NCBI GenBank assembly: GCA_023014485.1
Contig: JAJOZX010000999.1
Span: 839,501 to 903,500, forward strand
Direction of reading: 5' to 3'
From: Bathynomus jamesi
Lineage: Eukaryota; Arthropoda; Malacostraca; Isopoda; Cirolanidae
DNA: 64,000 nucleotides
A program made the position numbers and the translations under genes. The notes under the pieces are model-generated. The model saw only the letters and a list, made by a program, of their open reading frames with translations. It had not been told where the DNA came from and did no database searches. Below are positions 29,580-40,363 of the stretch, piece after piece (within the stretch, counting starts at the first letter, position 1; every line of letters starts with the position of its first letter).

Positions 29580-32569
29580 GCAGGCCCGACATGAAAAATA
29601 GTTTAAAACGCTGGCCCATGGTAAAAAAATACCTTAAATGTCTTTTATTGTAATGCGCGTAGTATTAGAAATAAATTAAACGAATTTAAGGCAATAATTT
29701 ATTCCAGCAACTACAATATAGTTGCTATCACTGAAACATGGTTAAATACCATGACTCGGGACTTGTTGGGGGAACTTGATATACCGGGTTTAAAACTCTT
29801 TACTAATGATAGGTTACATAGGTTTGGTGGCAGCGTTTTGCTGTACATTCGTAATTCCCTTAGGGCTATCGAGGTTAAGATAGATTTTCTGGCAGCAATT
29901 AATGCGATATGCGTGAAGTTAGGGTGCATAGTATTAGTTTTAATTTTGTTGTTGTTTATAGACCTACCATTCAACCCTTCAATACCAATACTAGATTTTA
30001 CTCACTCCTTAGTAACTTTATTGACATTCGGAATAGTATAATTGTCAGAGACCTTAACTGCCCTAATGTTAATTACGAGACTTTTATTGGTAATGAGGAG
30101 AGTTTGAAATTGATTGAGTTCATGGAGGATAATTTTTTTACGACAGTTACCGAACCAACGCATGGTGACAATATTTTAGATTTGGTGATGACAAACGGCG
30201 AAAATATAGTCGATAGTTTAGAAGTAGGCGAGAGTTTAGGATGTAGTGATCATCAAATTCTTAGGTTTAAGTTATTGATAGAAAACACTAAGGATAGTAA
30301 CATAGTATAAGTCCCTGATTTTCGTAGGGCTAATTTTGATAGTTTTGCGGATAGGATGAGAGTAGTGGACTGGGATAACTTATTTATGGGTAATGACACA
30401 AATTTGCATTGGGAGGCGTTTAAAGAAAGTTTTGTGAATATTGAAAGGGAGTTTATTCCTCGTAGGCCCAAGTGGTGGACTAGGGAAATAGGAGAGTTCA
30501 TAAATGAACGTAACAGAGCATATAGACTTAATAAGCGCAATGGCATGGCAGCTGACTTTAATAGATATATCAAGCTTAGACGTCAGGTTAAAAGATCAGT
30601 TAGGAATGCTAAACGTAATTTAGAGATACTTATAGCTGTGGATAGTAAACAATCCAAAAAGTTTTTTGAATACATCAATAATCGTTAAGCCGATAAAAGA
30701 TAACATAGGTCCTCTAGTGCAGTGGTTCCCAACCGGTTTTGGCTTATGGCCCCCTTAGGAACCTTATTTTTTCCTGTGGCCCCCCATAAGCATTATTTTC
30801 AGTAGGTAATATGCAGATTTAACTCTATTTTACAAAATAACATTTTCCTGTGGCCCCCTTCAAATGTGCCATGGCCCCCGGTTGGGAAACACTGCTCTAG
30901 TGGATGTTAATGGATCTTTGGCTTCTGACACTCAGGCAATGGAGGGTATTTTCAATAACTTTTTTGCGACAGTTTTTATCATAGAAGACGTAAATAATGT
31001 CCCCAACGTGGACAATATCGTTCCATTTAGTAGTGAGACTATTTTGGATGAAATAACTGTTTACGAGGATGAGATAGCGCACTATATCAATAGGCTAAAA
31101 GTTAGCAAGGCTCCAGGCCCTGATGCTTTTTAGCCCAGGCATTTGAAAGATTTGAAAGACATTATTGTAAGCCCCCTAGTGAAGATTTTTAATCAGTCAC
31201 TTGAAACAGGGATTATTCCTGAAGACTTCAAATTAGCTAATGTCACACCCATTTTTAAAAAAGGTGACCACATGGTACCTAGTAATTATAGGCCCATTAG
31301 CTTAACGTCAATTGTAGGTAAACTTTTGGAATCTGTAGTTAGGGATCATATCATTGATCACTTAGAAAGTAGAGATTTGACTAATAGTAGTCAGCATGGG
31401 TTTCGATGCCATAGATCTTGTTTAACTAATTTGTTACAATTTTATAATGAAATAGTGCGTGAATACGATAGGCATAGAGCGGCTGATGTTATTTATTTAG
31501 ATTTTAAAAAGGCATTCGATACAGTTCCGCATAGAAGATTTATTGCAAAGGTTAAAGCACACGGTATACATGGTCAGGTAGCTAATTGGTTAGAGGAATG
31601 GCTTCATGCTAGGAGACAGAGGGTCGTTGTTAATGGTAGTGAATCAGGGTGGTTGGATGTAGGTAGCAGTGTCCCACAGGGTTCAGTGCTAGGCCCATTG
31701 CTATTCGTAATTTACATTAACGACATAGATGTAGGATTGACTAGTAACGTGTCAAAATTCACGGATGATACTAAAATAGGTGGTAAGGTTGTTAATGAGG
31801 ATGATAGAAATAGGCTCCAAGACGATGTAAATAGGATTATGGAGTGGACGGATAAGTGGCAGATGTAATTTAGCATAGACAAATGTAAAGTTTTGCATAC
31901 AGGTTCTCATAACAATAATTACATGTACACGATGGATGATAGAGAGTTAGCAAGCATTGACGAGGAAGTAGATTTAGGCGTACACGTATCTAAGGATTTG
32001 AAAGTTAGGAACCAGTGCCTGGAGTCTTGCACAAAAGCTAATAGGATGTTAGGCTTCATAGCGCGTAATTTTGAATTTAAATCGGAGGATATTATATTGC
32101 CCCTTCACAAGTCCCTAGTCAGGCCTCATTTAGAATATGCCATTCAGTTTTGGTGCCTGTATTTGCATGAGGATATTGATAGGTTAGAAAGGGTTCAGCG
32201 TCGTGCCACGAAACTAATTCTGTCATTGCGCAACAAGCCTTATGAAGATAGGATAAAAGAGTTAGACTTGCACTCACTTGAAACTAGGAGATTAAGGGGG
32301 GAGCTTATTGAAGTTTTCAAAATCGTTAATAACATCAATAACATAAATTTTGACAAACCATTCACTTTCGATAATAGCAATACTCGTAATAACGGATTTA
32401 AGTTGCGTGGCAGACATTTCATTACCAATATCGCTAAAAACTTCTTTACGTTTAAAGTAATTGATAAATGGAATAATCTTCCCACATCAGTCATTCACTC
32501 GACCTGTGTAAATATGTTTAAGAACCGTTTAGATAGGCATTTTAAAAATATTAGCGGTTTAAAATAAAA
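29580..32569 (+). pseudogene. CR1-like LINE ORF2 (endonuclease and reverse transcriptase)
   Basis: Endonuclease pieces: FYCNARSIRNKLNEF, IVAITETWLN (catalytic Glu), IIVRDLNCPNVNYETF, LDLVMTN and GCSDHQILRF, with frameshifts near 29900 and a stop at 30308. The linker RPKWWTREIGEFINERNRAY is followed by the hAT MITE. The RT runs from KVSKAPGPDAF (stop after F) through YRPISLTSIVGKLLESVV, the first catalytic Asp in VIYLDFKKAFDTVPH, SVPQGSVLGPLLF, and FTDDTKIGG, where the usual Ala before DD is Thr. A stop at 31868 splits off the thumb (VRPHLEYAIQFWCLYL, RVQRRATKLI), which ends at 32567. It is lightly damaged (a few stops and shifts), so a young copy. Confidence 0.85.
30720..30894. mobile_element. 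hAT MITE, 175 bp
   Basis: The ends are CAGTGGTTCCCAACCGG and CCGGTTGGGAAACACTG, with an exact 8-bp duplication CTCTAGTG at 30712-30719 and 30895-30902. It is inserted in CR1 ORF2 between linker and RT. Confidence 0.95.
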
Positions 32570-32670
32570 AAACAATTAGTAACAGGAGCTCTTGGGGTGG
32601 TGGTCAAGGATGAGTTTGTTGAAGATTAATGCCAGCTTGTGACATGCCAGCAATAAAAAAAAAAAAAAAT

Positions 32671-33110
32671 TAGACTAACATGAACATAGATGTAGCTCGT
32701 AGAGTAAACTATCCCACTTTTTGTTTAACTTTACCTACTTTTTTTTTTTCCTTATCCTCTCCTTACTTGCATCTCTGTAACTCTCTTTACCTGAATTTCT
32801 GTAGTTTGCATGGTATGACTGTGAGTTAAGACTGTGCTTGCATGGTTTGTAAGTGTTCTTATTTTACTTCTTTTCATCTTTCACCCCTTTCCTATTCTCT
32901 CCAACTATTTTTCTGACTTGTCGGCAGTGACTGGCAGATGATGATGGTGTCTTTTTTCTCTTTTTCTGAATGAATGTTAACCCATGAGTGATATGTGTTG
33001 CTACTTACTTAACCACTTATTTTCTTCTCTTAACCCCCTACTTTTTCCTTTCTCTTGGGCTAACCTTAGAGTGGATCTTAGGGTCTTTGTTAGCCTTAGC
33101 TTCTGTAGAT
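32671..33110. other. Non-coding sequence after the CR1 tail
   Basis: Pyrimidine-rich sequence with no gene. It is absent from copy A of segment D, so it is part of, or arrived with, an insertion; possibly the 3' UTR of another LINE. Confidence 0.4.
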
Positions 33111-33212
33111 CTGTAGTCTAGAGATGCTGTGATTGGGCTTCCTCAAGGCAAGGTCTGTGAAACCCTTGCTCAACAAAATATCCCCATTATTTCACCCTTT
33201 CAAAATTCATGT

Positions 33213-33846
33213 GGGTCATTCCATGTCAGTTCAACAGCGAAAAAAAACGTGACCATCACCAATTTTTTTGAAAATTGGCACATTTATAGATCTTGGTGAG
33301 AAAAACAGAATGACGCTTGTTTCAACACTCAGGTCATATGATTCCTGAGATATGGCCCTTCAAATTTTGTAAAAAAAGGTAAATTTCCAAGGTCATACCA
33401 TATTTCAACATGAAATATCTCGGCTCCTATTGCACTTACAGAGACCATTTAAACATTATTTTAAAGCTTTTAAGCAGATCTACAACTTTGTTTCTATTCA
33501 TATTTTACCTCAGTGGTCAAAAAAAAAAGTTGATCTTATTTTTGACCTTTGATCTTGCGTAGGTCATTTGATGTCACAACCGATTTTTTTTCTCCTTTCA
33601 CCCAATTTTGGGTACACATGTCTACCTTAACCTAAAACAAGATTTTTAGTATTGATTAAGTTAGTATAGATGCTACAGCCATTTCAGTGGACCATACCCA
33701 CCTCCATTTTGACCAAGTACCTTTTTCCACCAAACTTTGGAGCACTGTATCTTTGGAACTGTTTGAGCTAGTGTGTTGAGAAAAATACCATTAGATTTTT
33801 CTTACTGAGATATATAATGTCTGCTAATTTTCAAAAAAATCTGTAA
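33213..33846. repeat. Left TIR of family S copy 3
   Basis: Pairs with 38325-38894. Shared landmark: GGTAGACATGTGTACCC-type block near 33612 (inverted) and 38544. Confidence 0.9.
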
Positions 33847-34068
33847 TTATCTAACCTAACCTAACCCAGTTATTTGGTTGAATGAGTATCTGGCCCTATT
33901 ATAAAATTTAATTTTTTTGTATATTTCAGAGAATATAATATAGGTAATTTAAATTACATAATTAATTAATCTATATGGACATTCAAAAGTGTGAAGAACT
34001 TCGAACCTGCTATTCTGTTTAAAGGTAAAGCTATGTACGTATATAAGTACCTTATACTAGGCTATAGG

Positions 34069-34785
34069 TAGGGTTGCCAAGTGTCCTTTATTTCAAAGGA
34101 CAGTTCTTTATTTCAGCTCATGTGTCCTTGTCCTTTGATAAACTCGGAAAGGATGCCATATGTCCTTTAATTCAGTAATTGACTCTCAAAATTTTATTCA
34201 TCACTAAAAATTTGAGACGGAGATGTTTTCAAACTTAATTAATTCGTTAAAAGCAATGGTTTTAAATGTATAAATATTTTCAAAGTGGTGTCCTATGCTT
34301 TGTTGGTGCCTGGAACATCAGCATATTGCGAAAGAATTTTCAGTGTAAAGAATGCTAACTGACGAGATGACAGAAACAGATGTTCAGTAGAATTAATAAA
34401 AAGTGAACTTTTGATTTATTTCAATTTAAAAGACAATTGTGCCGATTTTGCTGGCAAAATAAAAAAATGATACAGCTTTACTGAAGGCTGGTCGAAGTCA
34501 AGATAAGTACAATTTTATAAATAAATAAAGGCTTCATTCATTATAATGATTTGTAAATATTTTCCTGTCTTTAATTCACAAAATATAATAAAGAAATTTA
34601 AAAATGTTTCATTTCAATACAGTAGTGTGATTTTACAAGTGTACGACTTTCTAGGCATATTTTATCTATGAATATAATAAAGAAATTGTAAAAAATATTG
34701 CACAATAAATTTTTATCATAAGCAATGGAATATACGGTAGCGTGCAAGTGTCCTTTATTCAAGATCTGTTGACTTGGCAACCCTA
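34069..34785 (+). mobile_element. hAT element remnant with dimerisation domain
   Basis: The ends are TAGGGTTGCCAAGTGTCC and ...ACTTGGCAACCCTA, with an exact 8-bp duplication GCTATAGG at 34061-34068 and 34786-34793. The inside encodes the 3' part of a hAT transposase. Confidence 0.93.
34280..34520 (+). pseudogene. hAT transposase C-terminal dimerisation domain fragment
   Basis: In pieces of frame, the strand encodes VSYALLVPGTSAYCERIFS, then a stretch like W-R-D-D-R-N-R-CSVELIKSELLIY. This matches the hATC pattern (P-x-SSASVERVFS ... RNRLSVE.VKAEL). Stops interrupt it. Catalytic regions are deleted. Confidence 0.65.
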
Positions 34786-35048
34786 GCTATAGGTACATAC
34801 TACCCTACAGAATAAGTTCAGTTTAAGAGTTAGATGAGTTTTAATAGAATTACTTAACTTTGTGTACAACAGTATGTACCCATGTGAAAATAAGCTTATT
34901 TAAACCTTGGAGCAAGGATTTTTTTTGGCATCTGTATTTATTCCAATCTGTAAATCAAACTGCACATTTTTTCTTGTTGTAGACCTCTGAAACAAGATCA
35001 GTAGGTCCCAAATTTTATTTGTGCCATCTAAGCAAAAATAGCTTTTAA

Positions 35049-35440
35049 CAGGGTTGGATACAATGAATAATTATAATTGTATTTTTAATTAATTGATCCT
35101 AATTTCCATTAATTGTATTTGTAATTGATTCAAAATAAAATAAAAATAAAGGTATTGTAATTGATTTTTGAGCTATAACTGATGTAATTGATCAATTAAT
35201 GTCAATTGTTAAAAATTATACCCCTAGATCTGGCAGTCATACATCATCCAATGAAAATAAACCTTTGACAGTTTATTTAGTTATACTTAAGATATATATT
35301 TAGATAGTTGTAATTGTAATTGATTCAGACAAAATTAATTGTAATTGATCTTGAAATTGTGAAGTACAATGCTAACTAATTTGAAGAAAAATAAAAAAAA
35401 TTGTAATTGTTTCCATTTTGTGTAATTGAACCCAACCCTG
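35049..35440. mobile_element. hAT MITE with TTGTAATTGAT-rich interior
   Basis: The ends are CAGGGTTGGATACAATG and TGTAATTGAACCCAACCCTG, with an exact 8-bp duplication GCTTTTAA at 35041-35048 and 35441-35448. The interior is made of diverged ATTGTAATTGAT units, and no gene is present. Confidence 0.93.
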
Positions 35441-35482
35441 GCTTTTAAGCTACATATGTTTTTTTTTTCTTTTTAGATAAAC

Positions 35483-36158
35483 ATGGATTTCAGCAGTTTC
35501 AATATGGGCAGGTTCTGTTGTGACCCATTTAAAAAACACAAAGGAAAAGTGAAAAAAGGCATTCGTGCATTGACTAAAAATTTGATTGATCAAAATCCTG
35601 AATTGAAACTAACAAATAATCATAAAGCATGGGCAACCTGTTGCAATATACTAGCAAATCGTCCATCCCCAATGCCTGAATGTGAACCACTTGAAAAATC
35701 ACCATCCACCTCATCAAGTGCCCCATCTGAGCTAGAAACCATTGGAGATGTAGTTGAAATGCAGTATGAGCTTAGTAAATTCAATGCTTCATTGGCCACA
35801 CTTGATGAAACCCCAATAAAACCATGTAAACACTCTGACAGCACTGGTTACGCAAAGAGAAAGTTGAAGAAAGTAGTAGTAGTTGTGAAAAGAAAGCTTG
35901 AACTTGCAACTAAACAACCAATTTCATGCAGTGACTCAGATGATACAGAACTGGAGATTCTTCAACAACTAAAAGAGAAATTTAATCAAGTGACAAGTCA
36001 AAGTGAAAAACTGACAATTCTTACTATCCTACTAAAAAGATGGACACAAGTAAAGATCAGAGAAGAATTTAAGTGCTCAGATTACATGGCTAGGCAAGCA
36101 AAGAGTTTGGTGAGGGAGAAGGGAGTGCTTTCAACTCCTAATTTGCATTTGGGGAAAT
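35483..36158 (+). pseudogene. Family S transposase, copy 3, first coding part
   Basis: A polypyrimidine acceptor (TTTCTTTTTAG) precedes ATG 35483. The open frame gives MDFSSFNMGRFCCDPFKKHK (Cys-x-Asp-Pro and KH as in copy 1), a Ser-rich linker, and the HTH-like LTILTILLKRWTQVKIREEF followed by CSDYMARQAKSLVREKGVLS. It is uninterrupted up to the hAT MITE at 36159, the best preserved N-terminus of the family here. It probably binds DNA. The protein resumes at 36632. Confidence 0.75.
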
Positions 36159-36631
36159 CAGGGTTGTGGAGTCGGTCCAAAATTTTCCGACTCCGACTCC
36201 ACACATTGTAAAAATTCAACTCCGACTCCGACTCCACACATTGCAAAAAATCTAAAAATCCGACTCCTCACATTTTAAATATACGACTCCGACTCCTCTA
36301 GTGTTTCACTCTATAATTATCATAATAATAAGACATTTCATCACCACCACACTAAGTGTGAAATTTTTTATTTTAGATTTTAGATTTAAATAAATATTAA
36401 TTGTATATTCTGAAAATGTAAACAAAAAATATTAAAAAAAACTTAATCTAGGGGCTATCAATGAATAAGGTTTATTGACCAAAAAACTAAATAACCTAAA
36501 TGTTAGTATTTAGGATTTAGAAATTAAGGGTGACACAGGACACAGAAATTGGAGTCGGAGTCGGAAGTTTTTTACCGACTCCGACTCCGCCCTGAAACGT
36601 GCGACTCCACGACTCCGACTCCACAACCCTG
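36159..36631. mobile_element. hAT MITE with GAGTCGG subterminal repeats, copy 1
   Basis: The ends are CAGGGTTGTGGAGTCGG and ...CCGACTCCACAACCCTG. The flanks hold GGGGAAAT on the left and GGGAAAC a few bases beyond the right end, a decayed 8-bp duplication that also doubles a codon pair of the host gene. Both ends carry runs of GACTCC units. Confidence 0.85.
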
Positions 36632-36724
36632 GCCGGGAAACGCCTGAATAGTGAAACTGCTGCCAAAGTAATTGACTTCTATCATTCGCCAGATATGAGT
36701 AGACAAATGCCAGGGTTGAAAGAC
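36632..36724 (+). pseudogene. Family S transposase, copy 3, second part
   Basis: It encodes GKRLNSETAAKVIDFYHSPD and MSRQMPGLKDY, the FY-x-S-x-x-x-SR-x-x-PG-x-KD block of the family. It lies between two insertions and is cut after GLKDY by the TA-target MITE at 36727. Confidence 0.75.
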
Positions 36725-36877
36725 TACCGTATTTTTCGGTGTATAAGACGCACTTTTTTTTTTCCAAAAAAAGGGGTCTCAAAATCACCCTGCGTCCTAT
36801 ACACCAAAGGTCATAATATTACCTTTATATGGGCTAGAAGAACTGATGAATTTTTACAAAAATTCATCATCTCTTAG

Positions 36878-37494
36878 CAGAGGTGGGGAGTTGGAGTCGG
36901 GAGTCGGGGCTTTTTTGAAAAGTTGGGAGTCGGGAGTCGGTAAAAACGACCGACTCCCGACTCTTTGATTCAATTTCTATATGCCAACAATTTACCAGAA
37001 TACTACTCTGCAACTAAATAAATATCTTCCTGAACTAATTCTAGATTCACATTTCCACATTTGATTTATTGTTCTGGTAAATCTTAGCAAATGAATTTCA
37101 TATTTCTATTTTAGGATACAAGGTACCATATAAAAATTAGCAATATATTAATTATTAATTTAATTAGCCCCTATTAGTAATGAGTCATGGGCCTAGTAGA
37201 AAATCAGCAGTCTTTCAATATTTTAAGCTAAATGAAGATGAAAGTATTTTTATTTGTCAAGTAGAAAAGGATGGTAAAGAGTGTAATGCAAAAATTAGTG
37301 CTTACACTGGGAAACATGCTAATGCTCCAACTAGAGCCTCAAACTTGAAACGCCATCTACGAAACAAACATCCTAATATTTATAAGGTTGTAGATCAGCA
37401 TGATAAGGAAAGAGTCGGGAGTCAGGAGTCGGTTTTTAATAATACCGACTCAGGAGTCGGGAGTCGGTTGTTTTTGGCCGACTCCCCATCCCTG
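36878..37494 (+). mobile_element. hAT element with GAGTCGG subterminal repeats and BED finger gene
   Basis: The ends are CAGAGGTGGGGAGTTGG and GACTCCCCATCCCTG, with an exact 8-bp duplication TCTCTTAG at 36870-36877 and 37495-37502. The uninterrupted MITE at 20233 shows the empty site (CATCTCTTAGTCCC). Confidence 0.95.
37180..37420 (+). pseudogene. hAT transposase N-terminus with BED zinc finger
   Basis: ATG 37180 opens MSHGPSRKSAVFQYFKLNED. The zinc ligands follow as FICQVEKDGKECNAKI and LKRHLRNKHPNIY, the C-x(n)-C ... H-x(4)-H pattern of BED fingers, which bind transposon ends. The frame then runs straight into the GAGTCGG subterminal repeats, so the catalytic domain has been deleted. The N-terminal domain itself has no stop. 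Confidence 0.8.
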
Positions 37495-37842
37495 TCTCTT
37501 AGTCCCTCCTGACTGTGTATTGGTTTGGCCAATTTTACACTAAGTTTCTACTCTTACCAACCCACTGATAACAAGAAAAACAGTATGTATTGCATAATGA
37601 TTTACTTTTATGTTTCATAACATATAGTACAGTCTCCCGTATACTTAATACTATTTTCTTATAATGAGTATGGGTGAAAGAAAACTTATCACCATACTTT
37701 TGATGGAGGGCCTTAACAAAAGTCAGCCTCGCTGGTAGAAAATTACAGACATTTTCTGACAACTAGGCAGTTGGTCATAATTTTTTTCCTGAAAAAAGGC
37801 CTTGAAAATAGGGGTGCGTCTTATACACTGAAAAATATGGTA

Positions 37843-38022
37843 TGTTTCTGTAAAAGCTGATGGCAGGCGGGAAAGAAAACAAAAATCACTAATCTTATGC
37901 AACCTAAAAGAAGCATTTGAGCTTTTTAAAACAAACCATCCAACAATTAAAATAGGATTTTCAAAATTTGCAGAGCTTCAGCCAAAAGAATGTGTGTTGC
38001 CAGGTGCCAGTGGAACCAGGTT
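37843..38022 (+). pseudogene. Family S transposase, copy 3, third part
   Basis: It continues after the MITE: VSVKADGRRERKQKSLILCN, then LKEAFELFKTNHPTIKIGFS, KFAELQPKECVLPGASGT. This is the KIGFSxFxxLRP..CVLxG block that precedes the catalytic domain in copies 1 and 2. It ends at a possible AG/GTTTTT donor. The catalytic part is missing, since the right TIR begins ~300 bp later. Confidence 0.75.
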
Positions 38023-38324
38023 TTTCTTTCTTACTGTTTGCTGTTGAATAATGATCTCAGTTTTTGTCTAAGGTCAAATCTTTGGTAGGATAAATACCGT
38101 AATTACCTTGAAAGGCGTGTACAAATACTTTATTATTATTATAAATGTAACAATAATGGCTTCCATAAAATATTTGTAAATACCTTTTTTAAATATAAAG
38201 TTATGTTGATGCCTCTTTTTTCATGGTTTCACCCAGCTAGACAAGAATCAGTTCTTATAACTCAATTGGTAAAAATAAAGGAATAGGTTATTTTAATATA
38301 CATATTAAAAGGCAAATTGTCTTA

Positions 38325-38894
38325 AAAATAGCAGACATTATAGATCTCAGTGAGACAAATCTAATGGTACTTTTCTCAACACTCTAGCTCAAACAGTTCC
38401 AAAGAAACGGCGCTCCAAAGTTTGGTGGAAAAAGGTACTTGGTCAAAATGGAGGTACTGTAGGTATGGTTCACTGAAATGGCTGTAGCATCTATACTAAC
38501 TTAATCAACACTAAGAATCTTGTTCTAGGTTAAGGTAGACATGTGTACCCAAAATTGGGTAAAAGGAGAAAAAAATTGATTGTGACATCAAATGACCTAC
38601 ACAAGGTCAAAGGTCAAAAATAAGTTCAACTTTTTTTTTTACCACTGAGGTAAAATATGAATAGAAACAAAGTTGTAGATCTGATTAAAAGCTTTAAAAT
38701 ATTGTTTAAATGGTCTCTGTACGTGCAATAGGAGCTGAGATATTTCATATTGAAATATGGTATGACCTTGAAAATTGACCTTTTTTACAAAATTCGAATT
38801 GCCATATCTCTGGAACCATATGACCTAGAGTGTTGAAACAAGTGTCATTCTGTTTTTCTCACCGAGATCTATAAGGTTGCCAATTTAATGACCC
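38325..38894. repeat. Right TIR of family S copy 3
   Basis: Inverse complement of 33213-33846. The outer ~60 bp lacks the segment following CATTCC in the left arm, a deletion close to the terminus. Confidence 0.9.
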
Positions 38895-38898
38895 ATGT

Positions 38899-39026
38899 GC
38901 ATTTTTTTCATAGTCAAATTACCCACTGGTCACTGAGAAAACCCCTATATTTCAACAAAATGTTGAAATATCCAACAAATTTCAGAACTTTGCTGTAATT
39001 CAGACCCTTCAGGTATTTTGACAAAT
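38899..39026 (+). repeat. Duplicated segment D, copy B, continuation
   Basis: Matches 23278-23400 (AACCCCTATATTTCAACAAA, AATTCAGACCC, CAGGTATTTTGACA). Another piece is at 39552-39605 (AGAGCCCCAGATGTGTC). Confidence 0.8.
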
Positions 39027-39700
39027 GTAGTAATTCTTAGTTAAGAATATTAATTTCTGTTTAATTAAATAATATAATGTTTAATGTAAATCATTTACTA
39101 ATGATTATGAAATTACAAAAAAGTATGGTTGTTAGTTTTAAATTGTTTAAAATGGGTACAGTTGGTAGTCCTGAACAGGGGCCAAAAGAGCGGACTACCC
39201 ATGAGGGAGCCAGTCTTGAGGCAGGCGCGATACGCGTAACTTTAGAGCCATGTGATCTTAAAGTCAAATTGTTGTGTGTCCCTCTCCGACCTAAATTATT
39301 ATAATAGAAATTTCATACTCGCATACCCCTAACTTAACTAAACCATTTTCGAAATTAATAAAATGTTCATAAGTGTTAATAAAGAGTATTAATATATACC
39401 CCCCTTCCCCCTTGCATTAGGCTAACGGTTTTCTGCTACCTCGGCTACCTACCACGCGTTATAAAGTATTGTGGAAATGAGTAAAGAGAAATGCAATAGA
39501 GAGCAGAAATTAGAGTAAAAAATGAAGTATAATAAAAGCGTAGTCACTACACAAAGGTAGAGCCCCAGATGTGTCAAATTAGTGGGGTCTGAGTGTATTT
39601 GCTTTTTTCCATTCATCAAGTACCGGTACTTCTATATGGAAAAAACTATACATGACTGTTATACAGTTTACAAGGCCTACTTTAACACCTGGCTTAACCC
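39027..39700. other. No confident gene
   Basis: It separates two pieces of segment D, so most of it is probably another insertion of ~520 bp. A 75-codon frame at 39077-39304 (ERTTHEGASLEAGAIRVTLE) is not recognised and lacks support. Confidence 0.4.
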
Positions 39701-40363
39701 TTTAACCCTTTGATGACTGGTATACGTTTCTTTGAATTTAAAAGTTTAGGTGTTATTGGTATTCACAATTAGATATGTTAGTAACTATAGTCACTTAAAT
39801 GACCCATTTTGGGGTTAATTTTCCAACAACTAAACAATACCTACCCTATATAAACATTTAGATGTATTTGTAGAAACGTTGCATCATTGTACATTATAGT
39901 GTGGACCAAAATGGGGGGTAAATTATAAAGTTGAAGAAATCCTTGTTCCACATTAATGCCCTTGTTCCTTTGGACCAGATAGACATGTCAGCAAAATTTT
40001 GGTCAAATATGAGAATATTTAGGGGTCCCGAGATTTAATGACTTATAAAAATTTTCCAATGAATAGGCGCGCTTAGAACATCAATGATCAACTCAACTCT
40101 TGAGTTGCAACTTATGAAAAAAATTCTTCTTATTTAAGAAATTTTTGGTGTTAATAGAGTACAAAAACAATCTTAGATCATTATTTCAGAGAAAATTATT
40201 AATAAGGAAAACAAAAATTTTGGATAAAATATATTATCCTTAATTGGTCAACTCTAAATTAAAGGCTTTGCCTAATTGGCTTGAACCTTTTAGTTATCCT
40301 TTTTATCTCCTAATTTAACTGGTTTATTTTACTATTTCAGAAATTTAATTTTTTAAACTAAAA

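Larger units (their letters stand above)
28582..32670 (+). mobile_element. CR1-like non-LTR retrotransposon, nearly full length
   Basis: It has ORF1 with a CxxC region, coiled-coil and esterase-like domain, ORF2 with endonuclease and reverse transcriptase, and an A-rich 3' tail (32653-32668). The uninterrupted paralogue of its target is near 23165. A 175-bp hAT MITE is inserted in ORF2. Confidence 0.85.
36727..37840. mobile_element. TA-target MITE with GTATAAGACGCAC ends, copy 2
   Basis: The ends are CCGTATTTTTCGGTGTATAA and ...TACACTGAAAAATATGG, with TA at 36725-36726 and 37841-37842. It is the same family as 20233-20724. It is split by the hAT element at 36878-37494. Confidence 0.9.
33213..38894 (+). 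mobile_element. Family S DNA transposon, copy 3, with nested insertions
   Basis: The ends are GGGTCATTCCATGTCAG and ...TTTAATGACCC, with a 4-bp duplication ATGT at 33209-33212 and 38895-38898. It is inserted in segment D copy B; copy A (23260-23290) shows the empty site. TIRs are about 570-630 bp. The plus-strand transposase fragments are split by five further elements (34069, 35049, 36159, 36727, 36878). Confidence 0.9.

Noticed and set aside
33213..33846. GGTCA-type motifs in the family S TIRs as hormone-receptor response elements
   Set aside because: They recur as part of the TIR sequence of this transposon family. Nothing else supports a receptor-binding role.
39077..39304. 75-codon frame with an unusual composition (ERTTHEGASLEAGAIRV)
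   Set aside because: No recognised motif, no start or splice context, and it is surrounded by repeat fragments. Left as unsupported.
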